A model generated the notes under the pieces. It was not told the DNA's origin. It saw nothing but the letters and a program-made list of their open reading frames with translations, and made no database searches. Positions 35,551-46,980 of a stretch of 64,000 nt of DNA are shown here, piece after piece. The first letter of the stretch is position 1; each line of letters begins with the position of its first letter. The position numbers were made by a program, and so were the translations under genes. Source of the DNA: Lampris incognitus (taxonomy: Eukaryota; Chordata; Actinopteri; Lampriformes; Lampridae); the NCBI RefSeq assembly GCF_029633865.1, contig NC_079224.1, positions 23,430,895 to 23,494,894 of the forward strand, written 5' to 3'.

Positions 35551-36850
35551 CAGCCACCTCTCTGGGGTCGGGTCGCGGTGGCAGCAAGCTAAGTACGTCC
35601 CTCTCCCCAGCATTTCCCTCCAGCTCCTTCTGGAGGATCCCAAGGTGTTCCTAGTCCAGATTGGACATGTAGTCCCTCCAGCGAGTTCTGGGTCTACCCC
35701 GGGGTCTCCTCCCAGTTGGACGTGCCCGGAAAACCTCCAAAGGAAGGCGCCTTAGAGGCATCCTAATCAGATGCCCGAACCACCTCAACCTGCTCCTATC
35801 AACGCGAAGGAGCAGCGGCTCTACTCCGAGCTCCCTCTGGATGTCCGAGCTCCTCACCTTATCTCTAAGGCTGAGCCCAGACACTCTATGGAGAAAACTC
35901 ATTTCAGCCGCTTGTATCCACGATCTCACCCTTATGGTCACTACCCAAAGCTCATGACCATAGGTGAGGGTTGGAATGAAGATTGACTGGTAAATTGAGA
36001 GCTTTGCTTTCCGGCTCTGCTCCTTCTTCACCACAACGTCCGCATTACTGCTGATGCTGCACCAATCCGCCTGTCAATCTCCCGCTCCATCCTACCCTCA
36101 CTCGTGAACAAGGCCCCAAGATACTTGAACTCCTTCACTTGAGACAGCAACTTATCCCCAACCCGGCGGGAGCAATCCACCATTTTCTGGTAGGGAACCA
36201 TGGCCTCAGAATTGGAGGTGCTGACTCTCATCCCCGCCATTTCACAATCAGCTGCAAACCGCCCCAGTGCGCACTGAAGGTCATGTTCTGATGAAGCCAA
36301 CAAAACCACATCATCTGTGAAGAGCAGCGATGCAATTCTGAGGTTTCCAAAACAGACACACTCCTCACCATGGCTGCGCCTTGAGATCCTGTCCATGAAT
36401 ATCACAAACAGAATCGGAGACAAGGGATGACCCTGGCAGAGTCTAACACCCACCGAAAACGTGTTTGACTTTGTGCCGAGAATGCGGGCACAGCTCTCAC
36501 TTTGGTTATACAAGGACCGGCTTGTAGCAACTGTCCCGGTACCCCATACTCCCGCAGTACCCCCTACAGAGTGCCCCGAGGTACACTGTCGTAAGCCTTC
36601 TCCAAGTCCACAAAACACCTGTAGACTGGCTGGTCAAACTGCCATGCCTCCCTCAGCACTTCTACAAGGGTAAAGAGTTGGTCCATTGTTCCACAGCCAG
36701 GACAGAATCCACTGTTGCTCCTGAATCCGAGGTTCGACAATCGGTCAGAGCCGCCTTTCCAGCACCCTAGAGTAGACTTTCCCAGGGAGGCTGAGCAGTG
36801 TGATGCCCCAATAATTGTAGCACACCCTCCGGTCCCCTTTTCAATGATCC
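35528..36850 (-). mobile_element. 5'-truncated non-LTR retrotransposon (LINE)
   Basis: On the minus strand, frames give a reverse transcriptase C-terminal half: LCQGHPLSPILFVIFMDRIS, then ASLLFTDDVVLLASS (with TDD where the family has the catalytic ADD), VKEFKYLGALFTSEGRMERE, and a 3' end RWFGHLIRM then GRRPRGRPRTRWRDYMSNLD. Frameshifts separate the pieces (frames 36618-36028 and 36034-35651), and stops occur upstream. It ends in a (TGAGA)n tail. The type is common in teleosts; I do not assign a clade firmly (Rex1/CR1-like or I-like). Confidence 0.88.
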
Positions 36851-36970
36851 ACGGCTGTCATAATGTGACGCTGACCATGCCATGAGCTCCTTACTTGGTT
36901 TTTAAATCATGGTAAGTAGTGGCAAAGACTGGTGTGCACGAGTGTCTTCAAAGACAGTGGTTGTGGTTAG

Positions 36971-37136
36971 TGACTCATAGTAGTTATAGTTAGAGAGTAA
37001 CTCATAGTAGTTAAAGTATAGAGAAGGCCATGACTCATAGTGACTCATAATGACTCATAATTACCATGACTCATAATGACTCATAGTAGTTATAGTTAGA
37101 GAGTAACTCATAGTAGCTAAAGTATAGAGAAGGCCA
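36971..37136. repeat. 60-bp tandem duplication with a TGACTCA cluster
   Basis: The 60-base unit at 36971-37030 recurs at 37077-37136 with one or two changes, separated by extra TGACTCATAA units. Six exact TGACTCA motifs result, at 36971, 37031, 37041, 37051, 37067 and 37077. The right copy runs into the 5' end of the RTE-like LINE. Confidence 0.85.
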
Positions 37137-38234
37137 GAAAGAGTTGCATTGTGTCTTTGTAGATTTAGAGAAAGCATAGCATACGACAGGGGGCCAAGAG
37201 AGAAGGTGTGGTATTGTATGAGGAAGTCGGGAGTTGCAGAGAAGTATGTAGGAGTGGTGCAGGATATATATGAGAGAATTGTGACAATGGTGAGGTGTGC
37301 GGTTGAAATGACAGATGGGTTCAAGGTGGAGGTGGGATTGCATCAAGGATCGGCTCTGAGCCCTTTCTTGTTTGCAATGGTGATGGACAGGTTGACGGAC
37401 AAGATCAGGCAGGAGTCTCTATGGACGATGATGTTCGTGGATGACATTGTGATCTGTAGCAAGAGTAGGGTGCAGGTTGAGGAGAGTCTGGAGAGGTGGA
37501 GGTATGCACTGGAGAGAAGAGGAATGAAAGTCAGTAGGAGCAAGACGGAATACCTATGCGTGAATGAGAGGGAGGACAGTGGAATGGTCAGGATGCCAGG
37601 AGTAGGGGTGATGAAGGCATATGAGTTTAAATACTTGGGGTCAACTGTCCAAAGTAACGGGAAATGCAGTAGAGTGGTGAAGAAGAGAGTGCAGGCAGGG
37701 TGGAGTGGGTGGAGAAGAGTGTCAGGAGTGATTTGTAACAGAACGGTATCAGCAAGAGTGAAAGGGAAGGTCTACAAGATAGTAGTAAGACCAGCTATGT
37801 TATATGGTTTGGAGACATTGGCCCTGATGAAAAGACAGGAGGCGGAGCTGGAGGTGGCAGAGTTGAAGATGCTAAGATTTTCACTGGGAGGGGCGAAGAA
37901 GGACAGGATTAGGAACAATTACATTAGAGGGACCGCTCAAGTTGGACGGTTTGGAGACAAAGCAAGAGAGGCAAGATTGAGATGGCTTGGACATATGTAG
38001 AGGAGAGATGCTGGGTATATTGGGAGAAGGACACTGAATATGGCGCTGCCAGGGAGAGGAAAAGAGGAAGGCCAAAGAGGAGGTTTATGGATGTGGTGAG
38101 GGAAGACATGCAGGTGGCTGGTGTGACAGAGGAAGACGCAGAAGACAGGAAGAAATGGAAACGGATGATCCGCTGTGGCGACCCCTAACGGGAGTAGCCG
38201 AAAGTAATAGTAGTAGTAGTAGTAGTAGTAGTAG
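37120..38234 (+). mobile_element. 5'-truncated RTE-like LINE
   Basis: The frame 37149-38000 reads a reverse transcriptase: GLHQGSALSPFLFAMVMDRL, MMFVDDIVICSKSR (VDD at the catalytic box), KYLGSTVQSNG and [20 protein letters not shown], then stops at HM*. The C-terminal [19 protein letters not shown] through IRCGDP follows in another frame (to 38187). It ends in (TAG)n at 38204-38234. The endonuclease part is missing. It is the same family as 9073-9366 and resembles the RTE clade. Confidence 0.9.
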
Positions 38235-38321
38235 TTATAGTTAGAAATACGACAATAATTGACCTTGTTCAACCCCCAATAAAAAGAAGCCTGCATTATT
38301 TTGTGACACTTATCATTCAAT

Positions 38322-41300
38322 ATGTCGTCGTCGTCGTCGTTGGCGTCTCTAACGTCCGAGGATCCATCCCAAGAGATTAAGGTGTGTGCTTAAAACGAAG
38401 ATGGCTTGGCAGTCCAAGGTGAGAATAGAAGAGGCTGGAACAGTGTGGACAGGGGATAGTAGGGGGTGGACCCATTCCTTCGGCTCTCTGTTCTTGGCGG
38501 ATTTTTCGACAGCGGCGCTATTCTTCCGCATGCATTCGTTTGTCTGTTTCAGCCTTGACCAGCCAGGCAGGCAGCTCTCCAGTGATTTCGATTTTCTGCT
38601 ACTTTTTCCCAGTTCTTAGGGTCGATGTTGAAGGTGATCCGTGTTCCTTGATACAGTCCTTGTAGCGTTTTTTTGGGAGCTCCTCTTTTTCTTTGACCTT
38701 CAGTCAGTTCGGAGTATAAAATTTGTTTCGGGAGTCTGTCGTTTTGCATCCTCTGGATGTGGCCAAGCCACCGCAGCTTGTGATGTTCAATTGTTGTCTC
38801 GATGGAAAGGAGATCGGCTCTTTCGGGTAACTTGATTGTTGGTGACTCGTTCTTGCCAGGAAATTCCCAGAATACTTCTCAGTTTTTGCTGGTGGAAGCG
38901 TTCTAGTTTATCGATTTGGTATTTGTAGAGGGTCCAGGCTTCACAACCGTACAGAAGGGTTGAAAGAACCACTGCACGGTAAACCATGATTTTGGTTGAT
39001 GTCTTGAGATCACAATCATAGAAAACACGGTGAGAAAGTCGGCCAAAGGCAGTGTGGGCAGCTTTCAGTCGGTTGGTGATATCCGGTTCTAGACTGCATG
39101 TTTCTTCAAGGATACTTCCAAGGTACTGAAAGGATTGAACTTGTTATATAGGTTGGCCATGGATGGTGATTTGAAGCGGAACTCCTGGGGTATCCTGAGG
39201 CACAACAGCAAGCGTTTTGGTTTTCTTGATGTTCCCAGAAAAGTCAAAACTTTCATAGGCCTGAACAAAAGAGTTGATGATCGACTGAAGACCTTCTGGA
39301 GTCATGGCAGGAGAAGCATTATCATCGGCATATTGAAGCTAATGATGGCGTTGGTGGATGTCTTGTTCTTAGACTTCAAGCGCTGGAGATTGAACAGGCT
39401 GCCATCGAAGCGGTAACGGATGTTGACTTTACCGTCGATTGACCGATCTGTCTTCTGCAAGAGAGCAGCCAGGTTTAAGGAAAATAACGTAGGTGCTAGA
39501 ACACAGCCTTGCTTTACTCCACAATCCATGGGGAAAGGCTCAGAAAGGGTTCCACAGAAACAGACACAGCCTTTCATGTCATCATGGAAGGTGCGAATCA
39601 TCTGGATGAAGTGGTCAGGGCATCCAGATTTGGATAGCACATCTCACAAAGTGGCTCTCGGAAGAGAATCAAATGCTTTCTCAAGATCGAAAAAGATGAA
39701 AAACATTGTCTTCTGTTGTTCTCTTGCTTTCTCCATGAGCTGTCGTGCCGCAAAGATCATATCGGTGGTCCCTCTGTTGGATCGAAAACCGCCTTGGGAT
39801 TCAGGGAGAGCTTCTTCGGCCAGGGTGGTGAGACGATTCAGAAGGATCAGCGACAGGATTTTCCCAGCTGTTGAGAGGAGGGAAATTCCTCTGTCCCCTT
39901 TTTTTGGAAAACAGTAATGATGTTTGCATTTCTGAAATCAGCTGGGGCGGTCCGGGTTTCCCAGATCTGCAGGATGATCTCGTACAGTCGCTTCTGAAGA
40001 GGTAGTCCTCCGCACTTGTACAGTTCTGCAGGGATTCCGTCGGGACCAGCCACTTTGTTGTTGCGCATGTGAGCGATCGCTGTTTGAAGCTCCTTGGTGG
40101 ATGAGGTGCAGACATCCACGGTTTTTGCGGTAGAGTAGATAAGCCATCAAGGAAGTCCGGAGATGCTCGTGATGGTTTGTAGAGGAGCTGGTGGAAGTGC
40201 TTTTTCCGTCGTAGGCGGATGGCTACGTCGTCCCTCAGAATTGTTACGTTGTCCTCTGCTTTCATTGGTGTTGGTACGGTCTTGATGGGTGCTTAGATGG
40301 CACAAGTAGCAGAGAAAAAGTTATAGAGTTGGTTCTGGTCTGTGTAGCCCTGGATCTCAAGGGCCTTACTTTGCCACCAAGCATCCTTTATGGAGCAGAG
40401 TTGAGCTTGGGTGTTTGACTTCAGTTTCTTGTAGTGCTCTTCTTTCGTCTTGGAGGTTCTATCTTTCTCCCAGGAGAGACAAGTTTGATTATTTGTGCTA
40501 ATCAGGTTGAAAATTTCCTGGTTGTTCTTATCAAACCAATCCTGGTGACGTCTTTTCGGTTTCAGCTACAGCGCGGAGGGGCGTTTTTAGGTTTATCCAG
40601 TTTGATATGGGGTTGTTTTCGATGAGGGCAACATCCTTCATGACTTCTGTGACCTTATTCAAGAAGCGTCTTCTTACGCTGAGATCTTCAAGCTTTCGGG
40701 CGTCAATTTTCTTTAGTGGGATGGTCATGGCAGGGCGTCTAGGCTTGGGTTTGAGTTGCAGATGGAGCTTGGAAATGACCAGCCTATGATCCGTCCAACA
40801 ATCGTTAGCATGCGGGAGTGCCTTGGTGACATGGACATTGGATCGGTCCTTCATGCGTACAATCACAAAGTCAATGAGATGCCAGTGGTGGGATCGCGGA
40901 TGCATCCAGGTAGTTTTCCGGCTCATTTTGAGTTGGAAGATAGTATTTGTGATGATGAGGACATGTTCCGCACAGAGGCAAAGGAGAAGGCTTCCGTTTG
41001 AGTTGCATTTACCGACTCCATGCTTCCCAATGATGTTGGTCCATGTTGTACTGTCTCTGCCAATACGAGCGTTGAAGTCACATAAGGATGAGCTTGTCAG
41101 CTGCTGGAACGGTGGAAATAGTTTTTGATAGGGTGTTGTAGAAAGCTATTTTCGCCTCATCGTCAGCATCAAGAGTTGGAGCATAAGCACTGATGGCAGT
41201 CAGGAAGTATCCATTTTGAAGTGGTAATCTGATGGAGATAATGCGTTCGTTAATGCAGACAGGTGTTAGATTCAGGTCACGGACAAGTTTGGATCTGATT

Positions 41301-42390
41301 GCAAAGCCGACTCCATGAATTCGGCGGTCCGTTTCTAGTAATCCTCTCCATATGAACGTGTATCCGAGACCTTTTTCTTCGAGTTGGCCTTCATCTGCAA
41401 GTCTTGTCTCTTTGAGAGCCGCAAGATCGATGTTGAAACGAGAGAGTTGTTGTGCAATAAGGGCAGTTCATCGTTCTGGTCTATCAGAGTCACTCCGATC
41501 AAGAAGACTCCTAATGTTCCAGGTTCCAAAAGTCAGTAGTGTAAAAATGTCCTTATTTCGCCCGCAAGAAATGGATTTCCCACTAGACGCGGTTTTCCAC
41601 TCAGGAGGCATGGGAAACAGCTGTTTTTAGCTCACATTTTCTAGGGCCTTCCCCTGATTGGGGGGAGCAGGTTGCTGCAGAATCCACACAAAGTTTCCCG
41701 GGTTCATGTAGAGACGACCATCAGATCCTTGCCGCAAATTGTGTGCCTTTGGAGCTAGGAGCTTCCAGGACGATCATTCCCTGCTCCCGTCGCTCCGCAG
41801 CATCGCCAATGGACTTTGTCGGGGGGGGGGGGGTAAGCACGGTCATTGAAAAACTTTCGGAGCCATTCGCTAAAGCCTTGATTAAAGTAGTGATCAGGTC
41901 GCGACGCTGGTCCACACTGCTTGGCCTGGGAGAATCTAGTTCCATGACAACACAAGAGTGAAGACGATGGGATCCGCCACAGGTTGCACCCAAGTGATGG
42001 TCGGATTGGGAGTCCGGACTGCCCACTTGTTAGGCACTTACGAGCCAGGGATGTGTGGGATGTGTGGGATTTTTATAACCGCCAGTCCGCGGTCCCGTTA
42101 GGCTTTAGCCAGCTGAGTGCTGCTCAGGTTACGCCAACTCCACAAGTGAAGTCCGGTCAATACCGCGAGGAGGGGTCAATCCGGGGTTTGTCACGCATGC
42201 AGGAATCGGTAGTCTGTACCTTTCAGCCTACATCACAAGATTCAATATGTATTCTGTAGCGAATTCGGGGGGCAGCCCGGCCGGACCGTCACAGCCGGGG
42301 TGCGAACTCGTGTAGTCCACACCGCGGGCGACAACGTTAACTAGTCGACTAAGAAGTCCGACCCGTTAGCCAAGGGCTACCGAGCCTATT
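38322..42390 (-). mobile_element. Longer LINE with endonuclease and reverse transcriptase remnants
   Basis: On the minus strand, the APE-type endonuclease end is at 40926-40531 ([20 protein letters not shown] and [14 protein letters not shown]). The reverse transcriptase core is at about 40120-39300 (NNKVAGPDGIPAELYKCGG, DCGVKQGCVLAPTLFSLNLA). The C-terminal part near 38990-38550 has VLSTLLYGCEAWTLY, and the 3' tail is (ACG)n near 38324-38341. Earlier endonuclease pieces lie near 41630-41000. Frames are broken many times. At about 4 kb it is the most complete LINE here, though its 5' limit is only estimated. Related open frames are often misannotated as craniofacial development protein 2-like. 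Confidence 0.85.
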
Positions 42391-43197
42391 CATCCGTGAT
42401 CGTTACAATACTTTTATTCCGCTTGCTGATTGCCTGCTCTTTATATTTCTTGGAAGATGTACCGTTTTAATTACCAGCCTTTATTACCAGCCCGTACTTT
42501 GCCTTTCTGTGTTTGCTCCACCGCAGGACAGCCGGGCCAGAAGATCGACGGGGTTGTAGGAGGCAAGCTCAAGATGCAGCAGTTAGTCCAAAAAACAGAC
42601 GTTTTTACTTATATTTATGCAAGGTTAGCTATCATTTGAACATTTTCTGTACCAATACATTGAATTCGGCACCAATACTAAAGACGTGTTTTCAATACTT
42701 TGTCGCGATTTAGCATGTCTTTGGCCTACATAAACTGTTCCCATAAAGATTGATCTTACATTTCCATTTGTGGAAAATGTTTGCTTGTGGAGAGACACGA
42801 AAACACAAAACATGCAAAATCAGAGTAATCAAATAAAAAAGAAACATCAAAATAACCAGGATAAAACAAACTACCAAACAACATTGCCCATTAATCCCAT
42901 CACCATCACCAATGGAGGTGTAAGTGTATGGATTTCAGTGGTTTGACGGCTGAATAACCAGAATCAAAAGAAGTTTAATGGCCACGTAGGTTTGCACATA
43001 CATGGAATTTGACTCCGATGAGCAACCACTCATCTGACTGGTTGAGTGGTTCCTCGTCTGATTGGTTTCTGGGCAACGTAAACTGTATGATTCTTGTTTA
43101 ACCACATTAGCAGCTGACGAGAGCGAGACGCACGAAACACGCCTGTACAGCAAAGCATTAAAACTTTTTTTCCTGTATCCGTGTTGATATATATATA

Positions 43198-43261
<64 letters not shown>
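43198..43261. repeat. (CA)n microsatellite
   Basis: About 31 CA units following ATATATATAGA. Confidence 0.97.
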
Positions 43262-43263
<2 letters not shown>

Positions 43264-43351
43264 AGGATTGACAGGCGAAATATGAGGCAATAAAGTGCAA
43301 TGTTGCAGAGAACATATCAGAGGCGCGCACAAAGTCACATAACACTATATC

Positions 43352-43726
43352 AAGTGGCATACAGATAGCGTAGCGGTCTATTCCGTTGCTTACGAATCCA
43401 TCTTGGTCGGGCGTCCCTACAGACACAACTGGGCGTGTCTGCGGGTGGGAAGCCGGATGTGGGTATGTGTCCTGGTCGCTGGTCGGTCGGGGCGCCTGTT
43501 CAGGGGGGGAAGGGGAACTGAGGGGAATAACGCGATCCTCTCACGCGCTACGTCCCCCTGGCGAAACTCCTCACTGTCAGGTGAAAAGAAGCGGCTGGCG
43601 ACTCCACATGTATCGGAGGAGGCATGTGGTAGTCTGCAGCCCTCTCCGGATCGGCAGAGGCGGGATCGGGGCGGCTCAGAAGAGTGGAGTAATTGGACGG
43701 GTACAGTTGGGGAGGAAAAAAACAAC
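43352..43726 (+). mobile_element. tRNA-derived SINE, second family (SINE-B)
   Basis: An 11-bp target duplication AACACTATATC flanks it (43341-43351 and 43727-43737). The body matches 47954-48404 and 49062-49500: GGTCGGGCGTCCCTACAGAC, GTCCCCCTGGCGAAACTCCT, GTGGTAGTCTGCAGCCCTC and a final TTGGGGAGGAAAAAAA. The tRNA-like head is partly deleted. It is one of three copies in the window. Confidence 0.88.
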
Positions 43727-44856
43727 AACACTATATCCAAATTCACCAAAGTGCTTTCCTTCCAAAATGACAAAGTCAAATGTTTGGATGTATTCGTGTA
43801 TAAAGACTGAATCAGCGTGACATCAGATGCTCCTGGCCACAGCATTGCACAGAAATGGACTGTATGCATCTGCAACGTCAAGCTCTGGTCAAGCACAGCT
43901 GATTGAATGTGAAAATGGCCAACATCGGAGTTGGGGTTACGGGTTAGTTTGGAAAATATACATTGAATTATCAAATATAACAGTAGTTAATGGATGCTGA
44001 GGGGGAAAAAGAGACCCGGTTCTCTGCCTCACTTTGTTACAGCCACAGTAGCCGAAACATGCTTACAATGCAGAGTGGTCTGAGGAATGTCTGACAGCCT
44101 CAGGCCAACGCCAAGCTAAATGACTTTACTACGATTTAACGACCTACGAGCATTTTCAGGCTAGTTTCTACTCATTCTCTGATCTCTCATACGCTCACTC
44201 TCTCCTCTCTCTCCTGTACACCCATTCACTGCCCACTGTGCCATATTATTGTGTCACTGTTTTCACAAACTACCACTCACTCTAATCATTGATGCAAAAT
44301 TTTAATGTTCGTCCTCTCTGTGCTTTTTTGTGTTAATTCCCAAAGAACGCTGCCAAAGGAAGGAGTATTCAGTCTTTGCACTTGCCTCCTCTGCACATAG
44401 GGAGGTCGTCCTGCTGCAATAATGTCGATTTGCACCCCTGGAAATGCCTGGAAGTCAGCCTGGGCTCTTCCATTTGAAGGAAAATCTGCCTTATCAATAT
44501 GTCTCCGCACTACTATTTCTCCACCTGAATAGTCTCCTCCTCATCTTTTGTTGTCTTACTGTGGGATAGTCTTTTCCTTGTGTCCAGCACAGCCGTAAGA
44601 AAGCCCTGTTTCTCCCTTATGTGCCTCCACGTCATGTATCCTGAGGTACCAATTGCTATTCTAATGAGACACTGCAGCCACAATCCATCAGGGTGACCAT
44701 AACATGTGTTACATGTTTTGTTTTTTTTACCTGTCCATGCAACTAAACCAGATCTGAATCCACTTGAACCTAACCTGGTGTTTTCTTCTTTTTTATGTCT
44801 GTTCTGAAGGCCAACTTACTGTCCACTAACTCCAAGGAGGTGCCCATAAAGCGGCC

Positions 44857-46946
44857 ATGTCTTCCTCACAATCACCAAAACTGAAGTATGTGTCCTTGGG
44901 GGTGTTGGTGGTGCAGACTACCTCCCTGGTGCTCACCATGCGCTACTCCCGCACCCTGAAAGAAGATGGTCCCCGCTACCTGGCTTCCTCCGCTGTGGTG
45001 TCGGCGGAGGTGCTCAAGATATTCACCTGCATCCTGCTGGTGTTAAGAGACCACAGTTAGTAGTTTTGGCAGTGGGACTATGCATTGGTATGGGGGTTTA
45101 GGGGTTGACAGACAATCTTTTTCTTGACTCTGTGGAGGGTGTCGGGAAGTTCCTTTCCTTGCCAATACAACCTCTCTCTGTCCTCCAGATTTTAGTGTAC
45201 GCATGTTGAGCCAGATCCTGAAGGAGGAGATTGCAAACAAGGCCATGGAAACTATGAAACTGTCCATTCCTGCGGGGATCTATACCTTACAGAACAATCT
45301 GCTCTACATTGCATTATCAAACCTTGATGCAGCCACTTACCAGGTTGGATTTGAATATACTTGCTGAAGAATATTTCAATTTTGACTTCTTGGCTGGGGT
45401 GCAGCAGTAAAATAACAAATGCACCGTATCTTTAGATTTGAATACATGGCCACTCTGATTTCCAATACTGCTACTACTAATAATAATCAAAAACATCATG
45501 GATGTGTGAATGATGATTTTTCAAAGTTTGAAAATCGTTGTGACATTTTTATCATCATTTGTAATTAATGTAATTAACAGCATGTTATCATCCATGTTTC
45601 CTCATCCCCTGACCTTCGCACACAAGATGCTGCAGGAACTCCATCTAATTTTTGTGTTGGATCAGTGCATGTGCTTTTGCTCTGCGTCTCAGTGGAAGTG
45701 TCCTGCGTGCCCTGTAGGTCACCTACCAGCTGAAGATCCTCACCACGGCACTGTTCTCTGTCTCCATGCTGGAGAAAAAGCTGGGCCTCTACCAGTGGCT
45801 GTCTCTGCTCGTTCTCATGGCCGGGGTTGCTCTTGTACAGGTACCAGCTGTTAGGTGGTGTAACCTACTAAGTTCTACTGTTTATTTGTGTGAAAACTGT
45901 GAAGTCCTGGTGTAGATGGTATTATTTTCAAACGGGTTGGTGTAATAAGGACATACTGTGGCAGCAAGGTGGCCTAGTGGTTAGCACTGTTGCCTCACAG
46001 CAAGCAGGTCCTGGGTTCGAACCCCAGACCGTCCCAGGTCCTTTCTGTGTGGAGTTTGCGTGTTCTCCTCATGTCTGTGTGGGTTTCCTCCCACTGTAGA
46101 GGGCTCTGTATGGACTGTTTTGTACACGGTGCTATGATTACTGGCTCCATTCTTCATGCCCAGTAATCCCTCTGTATTATTGTCACCTGCTGAACCTCAT
46201 CCATTAGGTACCTGGGCACACCTCTTTCCCTCATTATTCAAACCCCTGACTGGAGTCACTTTGTAGTCTGTGTGTTGTGTGTGTGTGAATAAACGGCCAT
46301 GGCGAGGTGCAGCCAAAGAGAGAACTGGCTGACTCGATAATTTCCCGACTAATACACCACCATCAAAAAGACATGCATGTTAGGGTGGATACTCCTTCCT
46401 GTGCCCATGAGCAAGGCAATGGAAAGAAGAACTGGAGTTGGTCCTCGGGCGCTGCAGCTGCCCGCTGCTCCTATACAATAGGATGGGTTAAAAGCAGAGA
46501 ACAAATTCATTGTAGGAATACAACTCGTAAGAATACAATGTCAAATAAGGCAGCTTTCACAAGTACTTCTCTGTCATATGTACCTCTGTGTACCTCTGAA
46601 TATTTGAATGTATTGCTGTGCTGCCAAGTGTTTTGTCATGCATGTTCAATGCCACTTGCACCCAACTAGAGAATTTAGGCGAGCTACCCACCACTGCACG
46701 TTTAGTCACGTTTGCTTAGTCATGTTTAGTCATGTCATGCATGCTTTGATTTCCCCAGTGGCCAACAGAGTCTGTGAATGGCCCTCAGCAGAGGCCCCTG
46801 TCTGCAGGGTCTCAGTTTGTGGGGGTGATGGCGGTACTGATAGCCTGCATCTCCAGTGGTTTTGCAGGGGTTTACTTTGAGAAGATCCTCAAGCAGACTA
46901 AACAGAGTGTGTGGCTTCGCAACATACAGCTAGGTAAATAATGGGT

Positions 46947-46980
<34 letters not shown>

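Larger units (their letters stand above)
42391..44856. other. Intergenic DNA and probable slc35a3 5' region
   Basis: A CA array (43198-43261) and a SINE (43352-43726) lie here. A splice acceptor (TTCTGAAG|G) at 44819/44820 leads to the slc35a3 start codon, so at least one non-coding 5' exon must lie upstream; I could not place it. A 74-codon minus-strand frame at 44286-44510 is unexplained but has no family I recognise. Confidence 0.5.

Noticed and set aside
40434-41128. Plus-strand frames in the long LINE
   Set aside because: They are antisense to endonuclease and reverse transcriptase remnants.
45959-46030. Possible tRNA gene (box A and box B present)
   Set aside because: It is the head of a SINE followed by the V-domain; it lacks an acceptor stem that closes and has dispersed copies.
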